From Coturnix japonica (Eukaryota; Chordata; Aves; Galliformes; Phasianidae): a stretch of DNA of 64,000 nucleotides. The notes under the pieces were generated by a model. It had not been told where the DNA came from, ran no database searches, and was given only the letters and a program-made list of their open reading frames with translations. Each line of letters begins with the position of its first letter. The stretch's first letter is position 1. This document shows, piece by piece, positions 37,201 through 47,743 of the stretch. A program made the translations under genes and the position numbers. The stretch is taken from assembly GCF_001577835.2 (NCBI RefSeq), contig NC_029516.1, positions 82,742,328 to 82,806,327 of the forward strand, written 5' to 3'.

Positions 37201-40200
37201 TGAATAGGTGTATTTTCAGGCTGAATTTCAGTTAGAATTTGGCCTAAACCACCATAATTGACATACTTGCTATTGCGTGAAAATGACAAAATGTTGCTGG
37301 GCCCTATACTTATACTTTGTTTCTTCTGTCTCAGCAAAAGCAAATGACTGCATTGTCTCCTCTGCACTTCCATCCTATAATGTCATTACTGCTTCAAGTA
37401 TCATCATTATCACCTTCCTACTGGCTGTCATCCTAGCAGCGAAATACCTTCCAAGGCACGGTAAGTACAGCTCCTTTTTCCAGTACTAGTTCCTTACTGC
37501 TTATAAAATATATAAAAAGCTATGTAAAATATACATTTATAGAAACTATACTGATACACTGAGTATTTTTTGTACCTTCTTCTCCTTTGAGCGCTTTTAG
37601 AAAAACCCCAGTCATCAGGATATATGTATTTGTCTTCTTTATTGGTTCCAAAAGAGCAGAGGTGAGGTGCCCTGTCCCACGCTACGAAGACTTCAGTAAT
37701 TCAGACGTGTCCACAAGTTTTGTGATTGCAACAAGAACCTCAGGCACCTCAGGTTAGGTGGCAAGTCACTAGATCTCATCAGGTAGCTGCTGCTCCTAGT
37801 CCTGCATTTTGGTCACAACAACCCCAGGCAACCCTACAGGTGTGGGAAGGAGTGGCTGGAAAGCTGCCTGATGGAAAGTGACCTTGGTGTACTGGTGGAT
37901 AGTCGGCTGAATATAAGCCAGCAGTGTGCCCAGGTGGCCAATGGCATCCTGGCTTGTACCAGGAATGGTGTGGTGAGCAGGACAAGGGAAGTCATCCTGC
38001 CCCTGTACTCGGTATTAGTGAGGCCTCACCTTGAGTACTGTGTTCAGTTTTGTGCACCTCAGTACAAAAAGGACATGGAGGTACTGGAACAGGTCTAAAG
38101 AAGGGCAACAAGGCTGGTGAAGGGCTTGGAGAATATACCCTATGACGAGAGACTGAAAGAACTGGGGCTGTTTAGTCTGGGGAAGAGGAGGCTGAGGAGG
38201 GACCTTATTGCTCTCTTCCAATACCTGAAAGGTGTTTACAACGCAAGCGGGGTTGGTCTCTTCTCAGTGGTGACAGGAAGGGTGGAAGTGTCCTCAGGTT
38301 GCTCCAGGGTAAGTTTAGGTTGGATAACAGGAAAAATTTCTTCACAGAAGGGGCTGTTAAGCACTGGAATAGGCTCCCCAGGGAGGTGGTTGAGTCACCA
38401 TCCCTGGATGCGTTTAAAAACTGTTTAGATGTGGTGCTCAGGGACATGATCTAGCAGAGGGTTGTTAGAGTTAGGGTAATATGGTTTGGTTGTGGTTGGA
38501 CTTCGTGATCTTTAAGGTCTTTTCCAACCTGAGTGATTCTATAATTCTATGTCTAAGATGGCCAACCAGAAAGCCCCTGAAGATGTGAGCACCTAAATCT
38601 ATTGGATTCACAAAGGTTGGTAGGTATCCATCCAGTACTGAAAATCAACAGCAATACATGTCCTCTCTGCACCCCATTAGTAGCTTGGAAAAGCAGCCCT
38701 ACAGAAAGACAACAGGCCTTGCAATGTGTTATAAATATCACCCAGTCGAGGTCTGTCAGGTCACTGGAGAGGTGAAGGCTGAAGACAAACTGAGAGTGCT
38801 CTGTGTTCAGCACACTTAAACCAAAAGCCACCAGGCTGAGTGTTTTAGCTCATCATGGTCACAGTGGTATCCCCCACTGGAAACAGGTTCATTTGTTAGG
38901 CAGCAGGGACTTGGCTCACTCAAGAACACTTATGAGTTCATCATCTTCACATCTCTTGTTAGCAATATTTCAATTCCAAGCAAGGTCACTTGCAAGTTAG
39001 AGTATGAAGGTGGCATTACTGTGTTTCTTCCCCTCCTGTGACCATTGCACCAGGCTAGGCTGATTACCCCTCTGTGCTTTATCACCAAGAAAGGAAGCAC
39101 CTGGGGAAGGCAGTGGCCCTTAGCAACACCTGTGCAAGCCCTCATTTTCCACTCATGTCCCTCTGTGACACCAGTGCTGGCTCTTCCCTGTTGTGCCTTG
39201 GAGTTGTGTCAATGGGAGAGCAGTAATCTTGTTAGAAAACATGAAGGTCACAACCAAGCAGCCTGTGCCGAGCTTCTAATTATGGGAAAAAGACAAGTGG
39301 AATTCAAAGATCTTTCTCTAAACAAATACAGGCATGAAAATTTAAAGGTTCCCTACCATTAAAGGAGTAAGATTCTGGAGTATTCTGAGATACCTTTTTT
39401 ACTAGTGCAAGATTGCTTTTTAGATGTAAAAAGCATACCGGTGTGGTGGAATGGGATCACCTGCAACAGCAATGGGCTTAGCTGTGTAAAATGGAACTTC
39501 CCTTTTAGTCCCATTTTCCTAATATGCACACAGAGTGGATCTGCTGAGTCAGGTGGTGCTGCTTTGTACAGCCACTTACAGACTGGGTGTAAGCTGTAAG
39601 GGACCAAAGCTGGCATTTCAAACCAACTTCCCAGTTTGTATGCTTTGGTGCTGCTGTGCATTACCACCTGTCTGGGAAGGGAAATGTCTGTCCTGCATGT
39701 GATTCCTACTGGCATTGCTGCAGATCACCAGTCAAGAGATATTGTGGGAGCCCACAATACGTCTGAGAGTATTTCTGTTGCTATTGCGTAGGAAAAGCAG
39801 GACCAAGAGCTTCCTTGAAGCTCAGTCATTTCTGAGCTCAAAAAGCCATGCTTCAAGTAGCTGAAGTGTGGGAGGGAATAGAAAAGATAGAGCAAAACGG
39901 AAATAAGGGTTCTCAGATGTGTGATTGTTGCGGTGACCAAAACATGTAGGTGCTTTGTTGAGGTTCACAGTCTCTAATTTGAGGAGCTCGCAGTCTAACC
40001 AGCTTGTCTTTGTAGTAATTTCATAGTGAAAACTCTCTGAATATATTTTTAAATCTTTCCAACTAATTTAACCAAGAACACAGCGCTTGATATTCCATGC
40101 AATTACAATTTACTGCAGTAAGACAGGGATCCAGCTTGTATAATGAAAACAAAAGCCAGTCTTAGTTGCTGAGACACAAACATTTCTCAAAGACCTCAGA

Positions 40201-40746
40201 GGGTTGCTTTGGTTCCTTATGATAATGCTGCTGTTCTCTCACTCTGTTGGTAAGTTGCATGGAGTGACGTATCACTTTTACCATTATTTCCCTGCTGACC
40301 TTATCTCAGCATGTGGTTGGTAGCTTGTTGTTGTGTCAGGCTGGAGTTCTAACTCCCTGCTAACAGTACAGTTTTATCCACAACACTACACAGATAACAT
40401 CTATATAAGATGGACCAGGTCAGACTATGGCTACAGGCTAGTCATGGTCAGATATAGGCGACAGGGATGAGTCCAACCAAGGGAAAACAGAAGTAACTAA
40501 AAGACCTTTTTCTTTACTGTCTGAGATTTTCTTCTCCCTACTCTTCTCACTTTCAGTTATACTTTACTTTGTTGTAGAAGGCATTTGGATCAAGCATTTT
40601 CAGATATTCCAAGTACTAATGAGGGATCTTCTCTTTCAGCCTGTTCCCACTGTTCTAAGAATCAAGCTTCAGCAGGAGAAGATGCGAAAGAAATTATGAG
40701 CACACCCCACAGCTGTAAAGTGACATGCGAAATGTCAACTCTATGA
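33928..40746 (+). CDS. CD80: CD80 (B7-1) costimulatory ligand; leader exon not located
   Basis: A type I membrane protein of antigen-presenting cells that binds CD28 and CTLA-4. Four exons are joined in phase 1 throughout: an IgV domain (33928-34275), an IgC domain (35243-35524), a transmembrane exon (37335-37460) and a cytoplasmic tail (40640-40746), giving about 287 residues without the signal peptide. The IgV exon has Cys in VSLPCCYK and the DSGTYQC motif. The IgC exon has ADFSKPSI and [10 protein letters not shown], close to human ADF.TPSI and CSTSGGFPEP. Several N-glycosylation sequons (NIT, NRT, NLT, NVS, NTT, NVT, NFT) are visible. The neighbouring genes match the mammalian CD80 locus. 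CD86 is the main alternative, but locus order and the IgC sequence favour CD80. Confidence 0.93.
35243..35524 (+). CDS. CD80: CD80 IgC-domain exon
   Basis: The acceptor TTTCTTTCTTCAG precedes CTGACTTCAGC. The donor is CTTCTAG|GTAAGT. The exon encodes 94 codons with Cys residues in [10 protein letters not shown] and NFTCFAEY for the domain disulfide. The intron that follows carries a mariner element starting at 35543. Confidence 0.93.
35543..36045 (-). mobile_element. Galluhop-type mariner DNA transposon, partial
   Basis: It starts at a TA dinucleotide followed by GGTTGCTCCAAAAATAACAG, very close to the terminal repeat of the galliform mariner Galluhop. The following sequence (GTACAAAGAGCACGATAACA, TAGCTATGCATTGTTACCAG, TCTGCACCAGTGGAGGT) follows the same consensus as I remember it, on the minus strand of the transposase. 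The far end is deleted or too diverged to place, so the right edge is approximate. It lies in the CD80 intron after the IgC exon. Confidence 0.8.
37335..37460 (+). CDS. CD80: CD80 transmembrane exon
   Basis: The acceptor TCTTCTGTCTCAG precedes CAAAAGCAAATG. The donor is GGCACG|GTAAGTAC. It encodes a short stalk and the hydrophobic [19 protein letters not shown] helix, followed by the basic stop-transfer KYLPRH. Confidence 0.92.
37461..40639 (+). other. CD80: CD80 intron before the tail exon
   Basis: It contains one long CR1 fragment (37790-38553). No other exon was recognised. The remaining 2 kb is unremarkable A/T-rich sequence. Confidence 0.75.
37790..38553 (+). mobile_element. CR1 LINE fragment, longest in the window
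   Basis: About 760 bp covering the CR1 reverse-transcriptase C-terminus and 3' UTR. TGGAAAGTGACCTTGGTGTA, GAGGCCTCACCTTGAGTACT and GGGCTGTTTAGTCTGGGGAA are characteristic. It ends in tandem ATTCTATA/ATTCTATG units. Its open frame is LINE, not host protein. Confidence 0.95.
40640..40746 (+). CDS. CD80: CD80 cytoplasmic-tail exon
   Basis: The acceptor TCTTCTCTTTCAG precedes CCTGTTCCCAC. The frame gives [20 protein letters not shown], then [15 protein letters not shown], to TGA at 40744-40746. The membrane-proximal Cys pair could be acylated. The exon phase matches the transmembrane exon exactly. Confidence 0.88.
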
Positions 40747-40908
40747 CCAGATCACCTTGGCAGGTACTTTACTGCATTGCTCCTCTCTTGGCAAAATAGC
40801 CTCTCAGCTCAGATTCTAGCGCAATACTAGCTTGCAAAACCAGGCATGGCTTTTGATAGGAGTATGCACTATCCCTTAGCATAGAAGCAGTAGGGCTCTC
40901 CTGCCAAC

Positions 40909-41249
40909 TATAGTGGAAATACTGAGTCACAGCTTGAAGCAGTGACTGAGCACCTGGTGGGAAGGCAGGGCCAACCCAGGGGAACTCAGGTGCAAGCAGT
41001 GCACCTGAGTGACTGGAAGGGGTGGAGCCAGGATCCATTCCTTCCCAGACTTCATTTAAGGTTGTAAGAGGTGAGGGCATCTCCTCTGGAGGTCCTTGCC
41101 TGCATGAGGCCTTCCAAAGGTAAGCAGACTTTTTTTCCTTTGTTTATGTATCCATTGCTGTTGCCCAGAGCATATCCTCACTCACTGCAGATTAGGACTT
41201 TACTATTCTGCTATCATTGCTGTGCTTTTCATCACGTTATAGTGTTACA
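40909..41249 (+). mobile_element. LTR-like interspersed repeat, copy 2 (in presumed CD80 3' UTR)
   Basis: Same repeat as 32347-32682. It starts about 163 bp after the CD80 stop codon and ends GTTACA. The flanks CCAAC and CCAAT are a possible 5-bp target duplication. It retains the perfect 11-bp inverted repeat at 40984-40994/41000-41010. No coding region is attached, so it would be an old solo LTR if the family guess is right. Confidence 0.6.
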
Positions 41250-42603
41250 CCAATTCAGGCCGATTATATTTCCCAGGCATGAGATGAAGCTAGTATTGCT
41301 TGTGGGGCATTGCTTTCTTAAGGTTATTTCAAATTTCTAGAAATTAATCTAGTGAAAAATGTTACAGGACCTAATCTCCCAGGTTTCTATGGCCTTTTAT
41401 CCCTTGGATGGAGGGACCCTGCATGGATGGTACACAAGTTTTTATGGCATTTACTTCTGTACTTAAGTCATTTCTATTGAGTGGATGGGAGTGAAGTAAA
41501 TGAAGAGAAAGGAAATGAATGTTTGACTGATTTGTTAGTGTCTCCTCTGAAATTGTATAAGGACCCAGGCTGATATCTGAAGGGTGGGCTGTAGCAAGGT
41601 CATCCATCTACTGGGATCTGCAGAGACATCCCCTGCCACTGGGAGAGCCCCACATTTTACAGGCCTCCCAGCTAAGAACTGGGCACTCTTTTAGTTTCTG
41701 TCCTACTGGACTCATTTGCAAGTAGTTCATCACCTGCTAGTCTCACATGTGGCCTCATCCCCTAGAGGTTGCTTCTGACTAATGGCCTGCAAGCTATGTG
41801 CCTTATCTAATGCATAAACATGGGAGCATCAGCAATCAGATAAATGAAGGATTGACCCTGTAGTGGTGAAGGAGAAGTGAACCAAAGGGTAACGACTCTG
41901 GCTTTCCCAACAAGATTACCAATACCAGCCCGTTTCTTGAGCTGTCTCCATTCCCTTCAGCACTCAGAGGAATGGGTAGAAGGCCTGTAGCATCGTTGCA
42001 CCGAGGTTTTGCTGCCTGTTATGCTGACTGACTTTGGAACTTAATAGGACTTACTTTTGATATGAGGTGTTGTGAATGGTGTAGCAACGGCTGGGGAAGA
42101 CCCTGGCTTGCTAAAGGTTTGTAACTTTGAAGCATCGTATGCATTTTAGTTTGAAAGTTGGAATGTTCATAGCTGCGTCCTCCAAAGCCGTTTTCCAAGT
42201 CAAGAGACTTAAGGAAAGATTACCAGCAAACAGTTGCTTCTTGTCTCATTATCCAGGTGTCTGTATTTTCCTGGTCTCACCAGGGGATGCTGAGTTGTTA
42301 GCGTGATAGCACAGAATAAGTTACATAGTCCTAAAAGTCATGACATTTTTTCAAGCTGTGTTGCAGTAATCTGAAGGCTTAGAATTTTTGAGGCGGAAAG
42401 AAGGGGAAACTATCATTCAAGCCACTTTTCTCATTTCCAAACTTGACCACCCACTCATATTTTCCTCTGGGGAAGGCCCTATCTGGAACAGATACTAAAA
42501 CCTTGGTTAGCATGAATTCTGGGGGCTTTTGTGTGTACTGTTCACTGGTGGGAGTTCACCTACTGGATTCATCCATTCTGCCACATTCCTCTTTTTTTTC
42601 TTA

Positions 42604-42667
42604 ATTAAAGATTTCCAGGCTTTTTTTTGTGGGGGGGGAGAGGAGGGGGGTGGTGGTGTGTGGTGGG
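42604..42667 (+). terminator. CD80: Probable CD80 poly(A) signal with G-rich downstream element
   Basis: ATTAAA at 42604-42609 is followed after about 12 nt by a T run. A dense G/GT-rich tract then runs over 42630-42667, the composition expected of a downstream cleavage element. This would give a 3' UTR of about 1.9 kb. A canonical AATAAA further on (45630-45635) is a weaker alternative because it is 4.9 kb from the stop codon. Confidence 0.45.
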
Positions 42668-42669
42668 GA

Positions 42670-43077
42670 AGCCGCTGGCATTTCCAAACTCCACTGCCTG
42701 GAATAGCTGCTGTATGTGGATAGGGCTAGAAGCTGTACATTAGGACAATGTATTGCTTGCTTAGTGGCAGCCTGTGATCTTGCTACTTCATGATGCACTG
42801 AGCCATGTCCTTTTGCTGCTTAATTAAGACAGTACATTCATTAGTCATCCTCTCATCACAGGGGGATGGCACTTGTGTATGGTCCAAAGGTTTTCACACC
42901 AAGCAAGTGCTGAGCCAGTAGCTCACTGCAGTGCATGCCTTGAACTACCTCAGCACAGCCTTTTTTTTTTTTGCCATAATAGGAGCCCTCTTGTGGACTA
43001 TAGCTGGTGATCCATGTTTGTCTCGGATCTGCCACATTCTGACTTAGATTTAGAATTAAGAAGGGGGGGGGAAATCA

Positions 43078-43114
<37 letters not shown>

Positions 43115-46100
43115 TTTTTCTCTGTCTCCCTCAGGTTTCCTATCCTGTGTATTCTGCACTGCAGTCCCCACCGTTCTCTACAGCAATGCTTATTGCGTTG
43201 ACCCTTAGGCTCTCTGAAAGGGGATGAGAGCAGTAGAAAAGTCTTCTTGAGAAGACACAGAAGCTACGAGTTGGTCTTGTTACAAAGGGTTCACTGGAAT
43301 TCCAACTGGGAGGACCCTCTGTGTTCCTACAACGGGTTAGAAGAACATCTTCAGTGCTGTGATCCTCCAGCATGCCAGCTCTAGAGCTCGGGATACTCTG
43401 ATGCTGCCTCTAAGGAAATCAGGGGCCCTGCAAAGCCCTGGCAGGTAGCCCATGTCCACCCACCTCTCTAGCAACGCACAACTGGCCTCAGACCCCAACA
43501 TGCCATGTCTGGCCAGGCCATGCCTCCATGCTGCAACTCAAAGCAGACAAAACTACTTTTACATTCAGCCTTGCACTGGTACCTGCTGGTGCTGTTCAGT
43601 GTGGGCCAAGATCAGGCTCACACTTGATGGTTACAGATGTGTGATATCTCTTCTCCCCTAAAGAGGCAGTAATGCACACACTTAAGGAAAAAGCACCTCA
43701 CGGTGGATATGATACACACCTCCTGCTTGTTTTCACTGAGACGTTGTAGGGAACAATACATATTGACAGTGTACCCAGCAGCAAATACTGCTTACGTACA
43801 GCAGTGGCAGAAGTTCTCATAACCTTTTTCTCTCCTGAAAGGATGGCTTTGCCAACCCAGGTACCCAGATACAACTCCTCCATCACACTGCTCAGACACG
43901 GGGCATACCTCATACAGACCGTCCCACTAATTGTGGTGGTGCTTGTGAGCACTTGGGTGCGCACACATGCACATGTACACAAGCTTTATGTGCATTTCTT
44001 CCTACTCATACTTCTCATACTCCCCGTATAAATTTCTGTAACAAAGAGCAGATAACATATGTGTACCAACAGTAATGAAATTTAAGTCAGGGCCCTTGCT
44101 TCCTAAATCTGCTTTTGTTTGTACATTTGCCTAGGAATACTTGTTAGAGTAGGTTCTCCATTTCTGGGGGGAGTCTCTCATGGTGGGATTTACTTTGCTT
44201 TGAATGCTGCTGCCTTCTGTCAGCATTCTCTCTTCTCAGCCAGGATGCTAGCACTGGATAGGACTCATCTGACTTAAGAGATATTATTGCCTACTGTGTA
44301 GGAAAACATGGTTTCTCATTTTGAGGGGAAAAGAGTGGAAAGAAATCCCAAGCACCACCAAGTTTCCTAAGCAACTGCACATGCAGACTTAACCCTGCCC
44401 TGAATACAGTGGGCTTGTTTTGTTTTTCCCTTTTGTTCAGTCCTGCTGCAAGCTGTACCCATTACCTTATTGCTTCATCCACGTACACAGTTAGCAGGGT
44501 AGGCTGAAGTCTGAAAGCATCACGCCACCATCTTTGTGGGGTATTTTGTTTCTTGAGCTGTTTATCTTACTAGGACACAACACACAAATGTTCATTTCAC
44601 ATTTTTCTTGTAGGTAGGTACTGGGAGGAAAAATGCCAGAGGGAATAGGTGCGCTAAAAGCAGTTTACAGAGCACTGAGCAATGAGAGTCTAAGGGATCA
44701 GAGCAAGTCACTAGTGACAAATAAGACACTGCTCTCTTTCTTCTTCTGTAGAATCCTGCTGCACCATCAGCATTTCTCTCACTGTCCCTTTCTATGAGAC
44801 AATGGGAACTTTAGAGCATTCCTACTCAGGGGTCAAAAACGGGGAAAAGGAGACAAGCTTGCCACAAAGCCCCACATGGGTGATAAGGAGCCAAAGTTAT
44901 CTGCACATGTGCATCCTGGTTGCAAGCGGGACAGAGGTGGCACAGGGAGCAGTGCTACTAAAAGGCAACTTGACCCTGTCACAGGAAGGGCTGCCAGTGA
45001 AATGCAGTCTTACAGCACTCTCATTCACATTTCCTTTTCCTTCAGTCTATGTGTGCTCTTTCTAGAACTACCAGCTTCTTGCAGGCTGAACACCCTCTTT
45101 TTCACTTTAATCATTTTCCACATTTTCACCTTGCCAACCACACTGCAGCTCTGACAGCTGGACCTGAACAGAGGCTTCCCTCTGAATACCCCCCATGCTC
45201 TACTTCTGCTCCTGACCGATGACTGATTGCACAGCACTCTGCAGAAGGGTTTGTCTTTTGCACAGTGCCAAGCCTTTCTGTATCACACCAGACTCCCACA
45301 ACAGTTTAAGTAACTCCTTAAAAAGGAAACCAAAACCTCCACTGACAAATACACCTGGCATCAGTTTGCTTTAATACTCAAAAGGCAGGTTGTTTGGTTT
45401 ATTTTCTTTCTTAAGCACTTATATTATGAATTGTGTTTTCTATTGCTTTGTGCTGTATTCAGTGAATTGCACACAAATGGTTTCCATGAGACCTTTTCAG
45501 CTTAATATCTGGGTCTTTCTACCAGGTGAGCTGCTGTTTATCGTGAGTATTTTGTATATGACACGTGCTGGGGTTTCTCCTTTAATTGTATTAAAATTTA
45601 TATTGTACGGTCCGTTTAGTTTCCTTGGAAATAAAAGATGTCTTGGGCGTGCTGGGAAGTACAGGAATGAAGAACTAAGTTCAGCCTGAAACAGAGTAAA
45701 AAATGGCTGCGAATCTTGAGTTGAATGTAGATGGAAGTCTGCACCCTTGCTAAGGTGCTACATAAGGGCATCAAGCGCTCCTTCCTTCCTTCCATGGAGA
45801 AGAAAAAGAACACAGATCTGCTTTATCTTACCTCTGCCTACTCTCCCAATGAGCAGCATCCCCTGCATCAGTGGTCACAGACACAAAATTAGTGTTCTTC
45901 CAACATCACATCAAATACCCATTGAAAGAGGCAGAGAGAAGAGCTGAGCAATGTCATAGCTAAGTGTCATGCACACACAAGCACACACAAAAAACATAAC
46001 ACATTCCTGTATAACTGTAATGCAAAAATGCGATGTGGAAAGGCCTTCTGTCTTCTGAAGGCACAGAGGTTAATCACAGACTGCCACCAGTGTACACTGT

Positions 46101-46765
46101 TTAAACATGGAAGGGAGAGCGAGCTATCCATAGCTCTTCACTTCACACAGGGGGAAATCAAAGCTGAGTGATGAAAACCCTGAAATACATTCCTTCCACA
46201 GATAGATGAACTACACTGAGGTGCTTGAAAAATAAAACGTTCATTTCCGAAGTTATAAAACACAACACCTTCTTGGAAGCAAGCTGTGCCAAAAAATTTG
46301 CTTTGGGTGGGTGGAATATGCTCTGTGCAATGAGCTGCTCATATTTCATTCAACGCTAATTAGCCATAGCAGAGGAAAGCACTCACGCAGAATAGACTGC
46401 CTACCCTTTTCCTATGGGACCTTAACCCCCTGCCTGATTCTTTTTAATAAGACAAAAACCCCAGTGAAGAAAAGGGGCCATAAGTCTGACCTGCTCTGAG
46501 GGAAATGGCAACAGGCCACCACCTACCCTCAGGTACAGGCCATTATTAGATTATCCTCAGCCCTACTACAACTTAACGGTTCACCTCTGCTAGAAAATAA
46601 TCATTGGAGGTTCCTGTTACTCCCTGGGGAGAAGTCTGACACTGCCACCAGACTTCATTGCTTCCTGGGGGGATCCTGGATAGAACTCTTCTCACGGGAC
46701 ACCGCTCAAGTATGTTTCCCTAATGCAAGCACCGTACAAGTTAAGCATAAAGAGATTATGAACAC
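42670..46765. other. Intergenic interval between convergent CD80 and TIMMDC1
   Basis: No exon or mobile element was recognised. A (TA)n run lies at 43082-43110 and poly-T runs near 42960. AATAAA at 45630-45635 on the plus strand could serve a longer CD80 transcript. Confidence 0.6.
43082..43110. repeat. (TA)n microsatellite
   Basis: About 14 perfect TA units. Confidence 0.95.
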
Positions 46766-46785
46766 AATCACCACTGCCAGATGGC

Positions 46786-46791
46786 TTTATT
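46786..46791 (-). terminator. TIMMDC1: TIMMDC1 poly(A) signal AATAAA
   Basis: Plus-strand TTTATT is AATAAA on the minus strand, about 860 nt after the TIMMDC1 stop codon. It is followed by a GTGGTGATTGTG-type GT-rich stretch. This places cleavage near 46770. Confidence 0.75.
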
Positions 46792-47136
46792 GAATGTCAT
46801 GAACTGCATTTTCCCCCTGAGGTAATGCCCCTATTTTCAACCTTCATGTGAAATTAGAGAATTTTTTACTGCTGTTAAATCCATCCACCGAGCTGATGTT
46901 TCCACCATTACCACCAGAAAAGGTCATCCTTTCCACAGACCCCTCAGCCACACTTCTACTGAAGAACCCAAAAAGTGTCTTCTTTGGGGTATTTCCATGC
47001 TACTCCAATCTCTTCCACCCTTCCCCCAAACTGGCTGTGAAATACCCTTAGCACTGCAAGAGACAAATGTGTTTTTCTGCAAAAAGCACAAAGAAACCAC
47101 CATCAGCAAAACCAAATCGGTCCCAGCCAGGCAAAG

Positions 47137-47379
47137 TCAAGGTGTGGGAGAGGGGTGGTGACAGGAGGAGCACTCGCACTGGTGCTGCTCATACTGTGCT
47201 TCAACACTGGGGGCTTCAGGCGCTGTCTGAAGAGCAGCTTTCACCAGAACAACATTAGCTTTAGAAATCAGGCTACCTTTAGCAATAGCAGGCTCCTCCA
47301 CTTTTGCTATTTCTACATCACCAACAGCTTGGACATTTTCAGCAGCAAATGGGTTCAAGTAGAGGCTCTGGGGCTGCCC
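47137..47379 (-). other. Open frame of protein-like composition inside the TIMMDC1 3' UTR
   Basis: Eighty-one codons open without an ATG, rich in Ala, Val, Glu and Lys (for example NPFAAENVQAVGDVEIAKVE and SKANVVLVKAALQTAPEAP). No splice acceptor in phase with TIMMDC1 was seen. I do not recognise it. It may be chance, a gene fragment or an alternative tail. Confidence 0.3.
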
Positions 47380-47652
47380 TTATCCTCAGCCAAACCTAGC
47401 TGACGCTTGCTAGCATGGAGAGCCTACCCGTCCACCTTCTGAAGTGGAACAGGTTTGGCCCTTCCAAGCTCTGGAGCAGTGACATGCATCCACAAAAAAA
47501 CATCTTCAGCAAACTGCTTTTTCAGAAGTGCAAACAATACAACTGCATTCACAGGAGACTCCCGTTATCCCTTTGGACAAAGACTTTTATAAGTAGAATC
47601 AAAATACTTCGTAGCTGCTCACGACAGGGATCTGAGGAAGACTCAACGGCTC

Positions 47653-47743
47653 CTATATTCTTTTGCTATTTTCTGTCTGTGATTGTCCCAGGCCATCGCT
47701 TTCCATTCTGCCCAAGTCTTCAGTCACACTAAGCCTGGCTTGC
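47653..47743 (-). CDS. TIMMDC1: TIMMDC1 last coding exon (coding part)
   Basis: The acceptor CCTTCTTCAG precedes GCAAGCCAGG. The frame reads [20 protein letters not shown], then SQTENSKRI and TAG at 47655-47653. Human continues KKIEALLNLPRNPSVI in place of KRI-stop. After this stop the same frame still reads EPLSLPQIPVV, similar to the human tail. The 3' UTR then runs to about 46770. Confidence 0.85.

Noticed and set aside
45630-45635. AATAAA as the CD80 poly(A) signal
   Set aside because: It is 4.9 kb past the stop codon. The ATTAAA at 42604 with its G/GT-rich downstream element is closer and has better context, so this is kept only as an alternative.
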